Shown piece by piece: positions 17,262-24,516 of a stretch of DNA of 64,000 bases. How positions within the stretch are numbered: position 1 is the first letter of the stretch; the number at the start of each line of letters is the position of its first letter. This DNA comes from Serratia sp. FDAARGOS_506 (GTDB lineage: Bacteria > Pseudomonadota > Gammaproteobacteria > Enterobacterales > Enterobacteriaceae). The position numbers were made by a program, and so were the translations under genes. Under the pieces are notes generated by a model, which searched no databases, was not told the origin of the DNA, and saw only the letters and a program-made list of their open reading frames with translations. The DNA is taken from positions 2,294,001 through 2,358,000 of the forward strand of contig NZ_CP033831.1 in NCBI RefSeq assembly GCF_003812745.1, given 5' to 3'.

Positions 17262-18053
17262 TTAGTGCACCATTACCTGCTGAATCAGACGGCTGCCGAA
17301 GTAGGCGAGCGTCAGCAGGAAGGCGCCGGCGAAGCTGAACCAGACGACGCGGCGGCCGCGCCAGCCCTCATGATAATGGCCCCACAGCAGCACGATATAC
17401 ACGAACCAGGCCATGATCGACAGCACGGCTTTATGCACGTTCTCTTTGCTGAACAGATTATCCATATACAGCAGGCCGGTGCACAGGGTGAGCGTCAGCA
17501 GCACCACGCCAATCTGGGTGATATGGAACATCTTGCGCTCGATGCTCATCAGCGGCGGCATGTCGGCGCTGAAGGTCAGCCTCTTGTTTTTCAACAGGTA
17601 GTCGAGCCAGGCGAGCTGCAAGGCATAGAGTGCGGCGATGATCAGGGTGGCGTAAGAGAACAGCGCCAGGCCGATATGCACCATCAGTTCCGGGCTGGCT
17701 TCCAGGTGAGTGATGAACTCGCCGGGCATAAAGCTGGCGAAGGCCAGGTTGATCATCGCGAAGCTGTAGACGATTGGCAGCAGGAACCAGCCGCGATCGC
17801 GCGAAGCGACGAAGGTCATCACCGAGCAGATGATCAGGCTGACGATGGAACCAATGTTCAGCAGGCTGAGATTCTGCCCGGCGCTGACGTCAAAGATGCG
17901 CTGCTGCAGCGCGATGGCGTGACAAATCAGCGCCACCACTGCCGAGACGAGGGCAAGCCGACGGTATGCGCTGTTCTTCCGCAACAAGCTGGGAATGATC
18001 AGTCCAAGGCTGAGCAGGTAGGCCATCAAAGCCACAATGGAGAAAACTGGCAT
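17262..18053 (-). CDS. ypjD: Inner-membrane protein YpjD (CcsA/CcmC-like)
   Basis: Membrane protein with eight hydrophobic segments, of the cytochrome c assembly (CcsA/CcmC) superfamily, shown by the C-terminal WFVYIVLLWGHYHEGWRGRR segment with conserved Trp and His. The true function is unknown. I place the start at ATG 18053 (MPVFSIVALMAYL), giving 263 residues, the E. coli length. The frame stays open 21 codons upstream but those residues are not conserved. Divergent from ffh and upstream of yfjD with a 41-base gap. Confidence 0.9.
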   Translation of the reverse strand: MPVFSIVALMAYLLSLGLIIPSLLRKNSAYRRLALVSAVVALICHAIALQQRIFDVSAGQNLSLLNIGSIVSLIICSVMTFVASRDRGWFLLPIVYSFAMINLAFASFMPGEFITHLEASPELMVHIGLALFSYATLIIAALYALQLAWLDYLLKNKRLTFSADMPPLMSIERKMFHITQIGVVLLTLTLCTGLLYMDNLFSKENVHKAVLSIMAWFVYIVLLWGHYHEGWRGRRVVWFSFAGAFLLTLAYFGSRLIQQVMVH

Positions 18054-18222
18054 AGCGTTTAATTTTGCTTCGGCGTGGTTAATTGGAGTGTCAGTATAAC
18101 GTTGCGCGCGTTTCACTCCAACCTATCTCCAACGCTGAGGCAGAGATCCGCCGCGCTTCGTGTTATCATCGGCGCAATTGTGTCGCCGGAGCGGCCTGTC
18201 ATTACACGTTGAGCATGAGACG

Positions 18223-19584
18223 ATGTTTGAAAATTTAACCGATCGACTGTCGCGCACGTTGCGCAATATCAGCGGCCGCGGGCGGCTGACCGAAGAAAAT
18301 ATCAAGGAAACCCTGCGTGAAGTGCGCATGGCATTGCTGGAAGCGGACGTTGCGCTGCCGGTGGTGCGCGACTTCATCAATCGCGTCAAAGAGAGCGCGG
18401 TCGGCCATGAAGTCAACAAGAGCCTGACGCCGGGGCAGGAGTTCGTCAAGATCGTCAAAGGCGAGCTGATCGCCGCGATGGGCGAAGTGAACACCGAGCT
18501 AAACCTGGCGGCCCAGCCGCCGGCGGTGGTGCTGATGGCGGGCCTGCAGGGCGCCGGTAAAACCACCAGCGTCGGTAAGCTCGGCAAATTCCTGAAGGAA
18601 AAGCAGAAGAAGAAAGTGTTGGTGGTTTCCGCGGACGTTTATCGCCCGGCGGCGATCAAACAGCTGGAAACGCTGGCGGAAGGCGTCGGTATCGACTTCT
18701 TCCCGTCTGACGTCAAAGAAAAACCGATCGACATCGTCAATCGCGCGCTGCAACAGGCCAAGCTGAAGTTCTACGACGTACTGATCGTCGATACCGCCGG
18801 CCGTTTGCACGTTGACGAAGCGATGATGGACGAGATCAAACAGGTGCATGCGGCGATCAAGCCGGTGGAAACCCTGTTCGTGGTCGACGCCATGACCGGC
18901 CAGGATGCCGCCAATACCGCCAAGGCGTTTAACGAAGCGCTGCCGCTGACCGGCGTGGTGCTGACCAAGGTCGACGGCGATGCGCGCGGCGGTGCCGCGC
19001 TGTCCATCCGTCATATTACCGGCAAGCCGATCAAATTCCTCGGCGTGGGCGAGAAGACCGAAGCACTGGAGCCGTTCTACCCGGATCGTGTGGCATCACG
19101 CATCCTGGGCATGGGCGACGTGCTGTCGCTGATCGAAGATATCGAAAGCAAGGTCGACCGCGAGCAGGCGGAGAAGCTGGCCAACAAGCTGAAGAAGGGC
19201 GACGGTTTCGATCTGACTGACTTCCTGGAGCAGCTCAAGCAGATGCGCAACATGGGCGGCATGGCCAACATGCTGAGCAAGCTGCCGGGCGCCGGCCAGC
19301 TGCCGGACAACGTCAAGTCGCAGATGGACGATAAAGTGCTGGTGCGCATGGAGGCGATCATCAATTCGATGACGCTGAAAGAGCGCGCCAAACCGGAAAT
19401 CATCAAGGGCTCGCGCAAGCGCCGCATCGCGATGGGGGCCGGCATGCAGGTGCAGGACGTCAACCGCTTGCTTAAGCAGTTCGACGAAATGCAGCGTATG
19501 ATGAAGAAGATGAAGAAAGGCGGTATGGCGAAGATGATGCGCGGCATGAAAGGCATGATGCCGCCGGGCTTCCCAGGCCGCTGA
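18223..19584 (+). CDS. ffh: Signal recognition particle GTPase Ffh
   Basis: Protein part of the signal recognition particle. It binds signal sequences of nascent membrane proteins and, with 4.5S RNA and FtsY, delivers ribosomes to the membrane. It has 453 residues, equal to E. coli. NG GTPase domain: GLQGAGKTTS (G1), DTAGRLHVDEA (G3), TKVDGDARGG (G4). The C-terminal M domain is Met-rich (MMKKMKKGGMAKMM). Start ATG 18223 (MFENLTDRLSRTL) fits the family. An in-frame extension to 18160 is not conserved. Confidence 0.97.
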   Translation: MFENLTDRLSRTLRNISGRGRLTEENIKETLREVRMALLEADVALPVVRDFINRVKESAVGHEVNKSLTPGQEFVKIVKGELIAAMGEVNTELNLAAQPPAVVLMAGLQGAGKTTSVGKLGKFLKEKQKKKVLVVSADVYRPAAIKQLETLAEGVGIDFFPSDVKEKPIDIVNRALQQAKLKFYDVLIVDTAGRLHVDEAMMDEIKQVHAAIKPVETLFVVDAMTGQDAANTAKAFNEALPLTGVVLTKVDGDARGGAALSIRHITGKPIKFLGVGEKTEALEPFYPDRVASRILGMGDVLSLIEDIESKVDREQAEKLANKLKKGDGFDLTDFLEQLKQMRNMGGMANMLSKLPGAGQLPDNVKSQMDDKVLVRMEAIINSMTLKERAKPEIIKGSRKRRIAMGAGMQVQDVNRLLKQFDEMQRMMKKMKKGGMAKMMRGMKGMMPPGFPGR

Positions 19585-19591
19585 TGAGCCT

Positions 19592-19608
19592 CCGCACGCC
19601 GAGTGCGG
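19592..19608 (+). terminator. Terminator-like hairpin after ffh
   Basis: Stem CCGCAC / GTGCGG with a 5-base loop, 7 bases after the ffh stop, followed by GCGCTTTCTG. The T-run is poor, so this is a weak terminator at best. Confidence 0.45.
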
Positions 19609-19744
19609 GCGCTTTCTGCATTCGCCGTTCGCGGTGAAAACCGCCCGAAATTTGACAGGCTGCAAAAGTTGTCCCCTGCGATCGACGCTTTAGATTGCTT
19701 TTTGCGCCAAAATGAGTAAAATTTTCGGGCTTTTTATATTGCAA

Positions 19745-19772
19745 CCGGGCCCCGTCCCTCAATGGGGCCCGG
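19745..19772 (+). promoter_or_regulatory. Strong GC hairpin in the rpsP leader
   Basis: A perfect 9-bp stem CCGGGCCCC / GGGGCCCGG with a 10-base loop, followed by CTGTTTTATT, ends 27 bases before the rpsP start. It resembles a terminator, so it may attenuate the rpsP-rimM-trmD-rplS operon. E. coli has a similar hairpin in this leader, as I recall. Confidence 0.7.
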
Positions 19773-19798
19773 CTGTTTTATTAACTAAAGAGGATGTT

Positions 19799-20047
19799 AT
19801 GGTAACAATTCGTTTGGCACGTGGCGGCGCTAAAAAGCGTCCGTTCTATCAAGTAGTAGTGACCGACAGCCGCAACGCTCGTGATGGTCGTTTCATCGAG
19901 CGCGTAGGCTTCTTCAACCCGATCGCTTCCGGTCAGGCTGAAGCACTGCGTCTGGACCTGGACCGCATCGAGCACTGGGTTGGTCTGGGTGCAACCGTTT
20001 CTGATCGCGTTCACGCGCTGATCAAAGACGCTAAGAAAGCAGCTTAA
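19799..20047 (+). CDS. rpsP: 30S ribosomal protein S16
   Basis: Small-subunit ribosomal protein, 82 residues, near the family standard. It starts [20 protein letters not shown] and carries the [19 protein letters not shown] motif. Start ATG 19799 follows AAGAGGA. First gene of the rpsP-rimM-trmD-rplS operon. Codon use is that of a highly expressed gene (CGT for Arg, CTG for Leu), unlike the GC-richer flanking genes. Confidence 0.98.
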   Translation: MVTIRLARGGAKKRPFYQVVVTDSRNARDGRFIERVGFFNPIASGQAEALRLDLDRIEHWVGLGATVSDRVHALIKDAKKAA

Positions 20048-20065
20048 TCTGTCGCGGTGGTGGCA

Positions 20066-20614
20066 ATGAGCAAGCAACTCAAACCGGTAGCGCCTAAGCA
20101 GCCGATTGTACTCGGTAAAATGGGGTCCGCTTACGGCATTCGTGGTTGGCTCAGAGTGTTTTCATCCACCGAGAACGCCGAAAGCATTTTTGACTATCAG
20201 CCGTGGTTTATCCAGCAGGCGGGTCAGTGGCAGCATATCGAGTTGGAAGACTGGAAGCGCCACAGTCAGGATCTGATCATCAAGGTCAAAGGCATTGACG
20301 ATCGGGACGCGGCGAATCTGCTGACTAATCGCGAGATTATGGTGGATTCTGAGCAACTTCCTCCGCTGGAGGGTGACGATTACTACTGGAAAGACCTGAT
20401 GGGCTGCCAGGTAGTCACCACCGCCGGCTATGAGCTGGGTAAAGTCATCGATATGATGGAAACCGGCTCGAATGATGTGATGGTTGTGAAAGCGAACCTG
20501 AAAGATGCGTTCGGCATGAAGGAGCGGTTGATTCCGTTTCTTCATGGGCAGGTTATCAAGAAAGTCGATCTCACTGCCCGCGTGATTGAGGCAGATTGGG
20601 ATCCTGGTTTTTGA
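20066..20614 (+). CDS. rimM: 16S rRNA processing protein RimM
   Basis: Ribosome maturation factor acting on the 30S head. It binds S19 and helps S16-dependent assembly. It has 182 residues as in E. coli. The N-terminal beta-barrel includes [20 protein letters not shown], and the C-terminal PRC-barrel has [13 protein letters not shown]. Start ATG 20066 (MSKQLKPV) matches E. coli. A GTG three codons earlier is possible but has no advantage. 18 bases after rpsP. Confidence 0.96.
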   Translation: MSKQLKPVAPKQPIVLGKMGSAYGIRGWLRVFSSTENAESIFDYQPWFIQQAGQWQHIELEDWKRHSQDLIIKVKGIDDRDAANLLTNREIMVDSEQLPPLEGDDYYWKDLMGCQVVTTAGYELGKVIDMMETGSNDVMVVKANLKDAFGMKERLIPFLHGQVIKKVDLTARVIEADWDPGF

Positions 20615-20666
20615 CCCCCGGATCAAACGGTCGAAGCAAGTGGAATAACGGTAAGGGGATTGGCTT

Positions 20667-21434
20667 GTGTTCATCGGTATTGTAAGCCTGTTTCCTGAGA
20701 TGTTCCGCGCTATCACCGATTACGGGGTGACTGGCCGGGCAGTAAAAAATGGCCTGCTGAGCGTGCAGTGTTGGAGTCCTCGCGACTTCACCTACGACCG
20801 GCATCGCACCGTGGACGATCGCCCTTATGGCGGCGGCCCGGGAATGCTGATGATGGTGCAACCTTTACGGGAAGCCATTCATGCGGCGAAAGCAGCGGCA
20901 GGCGAGGGAGCAAAGGTGATTTATCTGTCACCTCAGGGGCGCAAGCTGGATCAAACCGGCGTGTGCGAACTGGCGGCCAATCAGAAGATGATTCTGGTGT
21001 GCGGCCGTTACGAAGGGATAGACGAGCGCGTAATCCAAACCGAAATTGACGAAGAATGGTCAATCGGCGATTACGTTCTCAGCGGCGGGGAACTGCCGGC
21101 GATGACCCTGATTGATTCAGTCGCCCGTTTCATACCGGGTGTGCTGGGCCATCAGGCCTCAGCGGAGGAAGACTCCTTCGCCGATGGATTGCTGGACTGC
21201 CCGCACTATACCCGCCCAGAGGTGTTGGAAGGGATGGAAGTACCGTCGGTTCTGCTGTCGGGCAACCATGCCGAGATACGTCGCTGGCGCTTAAAGCAGT
21301 CGCTGGGCCGAACCTGGCTTAGAAGACCTGAACTTCTAGAAAGCCTAGCTCTGACTGACGAGCAAGCGGTGTTGCTGGCTGAGTTCCAACGGGAACATCA
21401 GGCCAGGCAACAGGACTATGAAGGAAACGTCTGA
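20667..21434 (+). CDS. trmD: tRNA (guanine37-N1)-methyltransferase TrmD
   Basis: SAM-dependent SPOUT methyltransferase that makes m1G37 in tRNAs reading CNN codons, preventing +1 frameshifts. It has 255 residues, equal to E. coli. Trefoil-knot SAM-site sequences are present: [26 protein letters not shown] and [15 protein letters not shown]. Start is GTG 20667 with AAGGGGAT upstream. The weak start and ribosome site fit the much lower TrmD level than that of the two ribosomal proteins in the same operon. Confidence 0.97.
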   Translation: MFIGIVSLFPEMFRAITDYGVTGRAVKNGLLSVQCWSPRDFTYDRHRTVDDRPYGGGPGMLMMVQPLREAIHAAKAAAGEGAKVIYLSPQGRKLDQTGVCELAANQKMILVCGRYEGIDERVIQTEIDEEWSIGDYVLSGGELPAMTLIDSVARFIPGVLGHQASAEEDSFADGLLDCPHYTRPEVLEGMEVPSVLLSGNHAEIRRWRLKQSLGRTWLRRPELLESLALTDEQAVLLAEFQREHQARQQDYEGNV

Positions 21435-21467
21435 CATCAGACGGGCCCGATATATCAGTTTACCTAG

Positions 21468-21839
<372 letters not shown>

Positions 21840-21866
21840 CGCTGCATCCAAAAGTTAATAGTTATC

Positions 21867-21896
21867 AGGGGTTGGCTTATGCCAACCCCTTTTTTT
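21867..21896 (+). terminator. Terminator of the rpsP-rplS operon
   Basis: A perfect 10-bp stem AGGGGTTGGC / GCCAACCCCT with a TTAT loop and six further Ts. A classic intrinsic terminator 27 bases after rplS. Confidence 0.97.
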
Positions 21897-21952
21897 ATCT
21901 GAAAATCGAGCCGAGTTGCATTTGCGAGAGTTGGCCACGTTGTAGCAACATT

Positions 21953-21978
21953 AAAAAGCCTGCATCAGCAGGCTTTTT
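21953..21978 (-). terminator. Terminator after the Ogr-like gene
   Basis: A perfect 11-bp stem AAAAAGCCTGC / GCAGGCTTTTT with an ATCA loop, 3 bases beyond the end of the minus-strand ogr-like gene. T-runs exist on both strands, so it also backs up the rplS terminator. Confidence 0.9.
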
Positions 21979-21981
21979 GCA

Positions 21982-22209
21982 TTACAGCGCGGCGGCGCTT
22001 TGTTTATGCTGATTCTCTGGCGGGTGCGGCTGCGCCGGCACAATATCATCGCCAGGCTTAACGATTACCCGTGCAACGGATTCGTGCGTGGCGAACGTGC
22101 AGCTGCAGTTGATGTTGCGGCATTGATGGTAACGCTCTTTGGTCGACTCACTCAGATAGCGACTGGAGCGAGTGTGGGCCACGTGACCGCATAGTGGACA
22201 GTGCATCAT
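21982..22209 (-). CDS. Ogr/Delta-like zinc-binding activator of phage late genes
   Basis: 75-residue relative of phage P2 Ogr and P4 Delta, which activate P2-type late promoters. The zinc ligands are C4, C7, C30 and C35 (CX2C-X22-CX4C), and the motifs MMHCPLCGHVAHTRSSRYL, STKERYHQCRNINC and ESVARVIVKPGD match P2 Ogr along most of its length. Start is ATG 22209 behind AAGGGGG. It lies 69 bases after the SAR endolysin on the same strand with no terminator between, so it may be the last gene of an SOS-induced transcript. No P2-type structural genes are in the window. Its targets would be elsewhere. Confidence 0.88.
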   Translation of the reverse strand: MMHCPLCGHVAHTRSSRYLSESTKERYHQCRNINCSCTFATHESVARVIVKPGDDIVPAQPHPPENQHKQSAAAL

Positions 22210-22278
22210 AAGAACCCCCTTGAACAAATTAAGTGAAATTGTTGTGGCATCACCACACCACTTAGGCGAGCGAGCCCG

Positions 22279-22794
22279 TCATGATGAGGCAATGCCTTGC
22301 AAGCACAGTGCGCGTTCCGTGGCGCGTCGCTGTTCCAGCCCCTTGTTTTTCTTTCCGTTTACGTAAACCCAACGCGGCAACTGATCGCAAGCCTGTTGCC
22401 ACTGGCGCTGCTGCAGCAGCGTGACCAGCGTGGAGTGGCAGGCGGCGCTGATGCCCACGTTGAAGGCGAAGGCGATCACCGCGTCATAGGTTTCTTGTGA
22501 GAGCGTTTGCGGCAGGCAGGCGGCCATGCCGCGCTCGGTGCGGCGAACATCGTCTACCAAATTAACCGCGGCTTTCCGTTCATCGATTGCCTGGCCCGGG
22601 ATGACGCCGGCAGTGTGCCCAATGCCCTGTGTCCACACACCGGCGCTGCACTGGTAAGGCGACAGGCGGCAACCTTCGAGATCGGCGATCAGCCTAAGGC
22701 CGGCTTCTGAGGTTTGCAGCTCGCCAAATGACGGCAACAGCACGGCGATGGCCAAAACGGCGGCGACGCTGCAGCGCTTAACGATTGCACTCAT
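22279..22794 (-). CDS. SAR endolysin (GH24 lysozyme, phage P1 Lyz type)
   Basis: Phage-type muramidase of 171 residues. An N-terminal weakly hydrophobic signal-anchor-release segment (about residues 10-26, after KRC) exports it by the Sec system and tethers it in the membrane. The catalytic region EGCRLSPYQCSAGVWTQGIG has the E-8-C-5-T spacing of GH24 enzymes with Cys at the usual Asp position, as in P1 Lyz. There the catalytic Cys is locked by a neighbouring Cys until a Cys in the anchor exchanges. All three Cys (residue 8, after EG, and the catalytic one) are present here. Start ATG 22794 follows GGAGG. Overlaps the holin gene by 17 bases. Confidence 0.88.
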   Translation of the reverse strand: MSAIVKRCSVAAVLAIAVLLPSFGELQTSEAGLRLIADLEGCRLSPYQCSAGVWTQGIGHTAGVIPGQAIDERKAAVNLVDDVRRTERGMAACLPQTLSQETYDAVIAFAFNVGISAACHSTLVTLLQQRQWQQACDQLPRWVYVNGKKNKGLEQRRATERALCLQGIASS

Positions 22795-22999
22795 CGTAAA
22801 TTTTCCTCCGTGATGCCGCATTGCGCTCGATGGCCTTCAAGATCTGCAGGCTTTTACGCCGGTAGTACCAGTTCACCAGAAACGTGCCGATTCCTACCGC
22901 CGCACCGACTAAAAAGGCAATATCCTGCGGAGAGAGTCTGCCGAGCCAGGCGAGAAACAGCGCCATGGCGTAGGTGATGAATGAGGTGATTTTCTCCAT
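22778..22999 (-). CDS. Class II (pinholin-type) phage holin
   Basis: 73-residue protein with two hydrophobic segments (about residues 6-20 and 28-45), a short LSPQD turn between them and a charged C-terminal tail (YYRRKSLQILKAIERNAASRRK). Layout and the motif LSPQD...FLVNWYYRR resemble the phage 21 pinholin S21. Pinholins make small holes that collapse the proton gradient, which releases SAR endolysins from the membrane, and the next gene encodes one. Start ATG 22999 has only a weak ribosome site. Transcription likely comes from the LexA-controlled promoter about 85 bases upstream. Confidence 0.82.
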   Translation of the reverse strand: MEKITSFITYAMALFLAWLGRLSPQDIAFLVGAAVGIGTFLVNWYYRRKSLQILKAIERNAASRRKIYDECNR

Positions 23000-23102
23000 A
23001 GCTTATGCTCGCTTTGTTTACAGCCTCTCGGAACTGGGGCTATCGATGCGTTGCTGACCACTCGCTATCGAAATCCAGCATACCCCAAGGCTATATGATA
23101 AT

Positions 23103-23122
23103 TACTGTATATGCATACAGTA
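23103..23122 (-). promoter_or_regulatory. Perfect LexA (SOS) box upstream of the lysis cassette
   Basis: TACTGTATATGCATACAGTA is a full palindrome and fits the LexA consensus CTGT-N8-ACAG with the preferred AT-alternating spacer. On the minus strand TTAATA lies just before it and TAATTA overlaps its end, 16 bases apart, the same geometry as the recA promoter. Transcription would run into the holin, endolysin and ogr-like genes. No plus-strand gene begins nearby. Confidence 0.9.
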
Positions 23123-23198
23123 TTAAGCTATTTGCTAAAGTCGTCAATGGGTGTGATGAATATTTTTAGCAGATTGTGCAAGAGAGGGCTGCAGGCAT

Positions 23199-23224
23199 AA
23201 AAAAAGCCCATCGATGATGGGCTT
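23199..23224 (-). terminator. Terminator of the ydiY-like gene
   Basis: Minus-strand stem AAGCCCATC / GATGGGCTT with a 3-base loop and a T-run (the plus strand shows seven As at 23199-23205). It lies 20 bases beyond the ydiY-like stop. Confidence 0.92.
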
Positions 23225-23244
23225 CGAGAGAGTCTGGGGGGAGG

Positions 23245-24009
23245 TTACAGGCCGTAGACCAGCGTGACCGAAGTGGTGGTATCGGTGCTCTTCGGCGCTG
23301 AGGCCGGCGGTTTGCTGTTGTAGGTCACGGTGTAGGCCACGCGCAGTGAGAAGCGATCGTTGATCGCCACGTTCAACGCGCTTTCCGAGTTCAGCGTGGT
23401 TTCCTCGTTCGCCAGCGCGGAAACGCCCTGAATGAACTTGGTGTTGTCGGTCAGCTGATAGGAATAGTTGGCCGCACCGTAGGCCAGCCCTTTCGTCGAA
23501 CGGCCGCCGCCGTGGTATTCGTCATGCCGTACGCCGGGACCGAATTCCACCCGCAGGTCGCTGAGCGGCCCGTTGAGGATTTGACGGCCGTAACCGCCGG
23601 TCAGCGTGGAGCGTGAGTCATAACCGTTGAAACGGTCGCTCAGCCAGCTGGCTTGGCCAAACAGGTAGTTGCGATCGGTCAGGTTATAACGTGTACGGCC
23701 ACCGGCCTGGTACTTTTCGGACGAGCGCACGTTGGAGGAGGTGGTGTTGTTGGCCGCCCCCCACAGGCTATATGCCGCGTCGGTATTGAACCAGGTCATG
23801 TTGGTATTGGCCAGCAGGGTGGAGCTCTGCGAATTGCCGGATTGGGCGTTGTAGCCCGCCTGTACGTTGCCTTCGAACGGTTTCTTGGCGGTGGCAGGAT
23901 CGTCCATCGCGGTGAAAAGCGTATTGTCGGCGAGGGCTGAAACACTGGTGAAAGTCGTTAAGCAGCAAATATACAGCGGAAAAGCGCGACGAGCGCGAGA
24001 AGAGAGCAT
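23245..24009 (-). CDS. Outer-membrane protein of the DUF481 family, YdiY-like
   Basis: 254-residue protein with an N-terminal signal peptide (cleavage likely after VSALA), then alternating beta-strand patterns ending in an aromatic-poor C-terminal strand (TTTSVTLVYGL). Sequence patterns FTAMDDPATAKKPFEGN, GYNAQSGNSQSSTL, YLFGQASW and TLNSESALNVAIND match E. coli YdiY, an acid-induced outer-membrane protein of unknown role. A small beta-barrel is inferred. Monocistronic, with its own terminator. It lies between the lysis cassette and aroF, a different place from ydiY in E. coli. Confidence 0.8.
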   Translation of the reverse strand: MLSSRARRAFPLYICCLTTFTSVSALADNTLFTAMDDPATAKKPFEGNVQAGYNAQSGNSQSSTLLANTNMTWFNTDAAYSLWGAANNTTSSNVRSSEKYQAGGRTRYNLTDRNYLFGQASWLSDRFNGYDSRSTLTGGYGRQILNGPLSDLRVEFGPGVRHDEYHGGGRSTKGLAYGAANYSYQLTDNTKFIQGVSALANEETTLNSESALNVAINDRFSLRVAYTVTYNSKPPASAPKSTDTTTSVTLVYGL

Positions 24010-24516
24010 TTTGGATCCAGTAGTTAAGGGGAGTTATTGTTGATGTCGGTCACATTATATCGGTTCATTTCGGCGACAAAAATAGCCGCCATTAGCTTAA
24101 GTTTTTAAATTTTATCCCTCATTTATTCGCTTTTCTTCTACTTAAACTCATCGCTTTCAGCAGCATTTCGTGCTGATTTCGGCGGGGGGCGACCTTTGTC
24201 CGTTTTTGGGCACTCAGGCGGGTGGTGTGCCTTTCATGTAAAATTAAGTGTACAATTTATTTTACATTAAGTGGTTTTTTGCCCGAATGGCATTCACCGA
24301 TGAAGTGATGATGCTTGTTTTAATTAACTTATTATATTTATTGTTATTTTTATGTTTTTGGCAGCGGTTGTTTAAAGGCGTTTACACGGGAAAAGTTACG
24401 GTAATTTTTTATTTACGGAAATTGGATTGAAAACTTTACATTGCATGATAAGGTAGAGCCCTGTAACGCTCAATGTTCCATTTCAACGCATAACGCCAAA
24501 CGACAGGAATAGCATC
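24010..24516. other. Intergenic region ydiY-like / aroF
   Basis: 507 AT-rich bases without a convincing gene. It holds the promoter of the divergent ydiY-like gene and, from 24237 on, the TyrR operators and promoter region of aroF. A 60-codon hydrophobic frame at 24248-24430 starts at GTG inside a TyrR box and has no ribosome site, so I do not call it. Confidence 0.6.
24237..24386 (+). promoter_or_regulatory. TyrR operator boxes of aroF-tyrA
   Basis: Three matches to the TyrR box TGTAAA-N6-TTTACA: TGTAAA-N6-TGTACA (24237-24254), overlapping TGTACA-N6-TTTACA (24249-24266), and TGTTTA-N6-TTTACA (24369-24386). Three boxes also control aroF-tyrA in E. coli, where tyrosine-bound TyrR represses. 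The -35 and -10 hexamers after 24420 cannot be assigned safely. Confidence 0.75.

Noticed and set aside
21867-24009. Complete or decaying prophage at rplS
   Set aside because: Only lysis and ogr-like genes are present. No integrase, capsid, tail or replication genes and no flanking direct repeats were seen.
24248-24430. 60-codon hydrophobic frame upstream of aroF
   Set aside because: Starts at GTG within a TyrR box, no ribosome site, AT-rich regulatory DNA.
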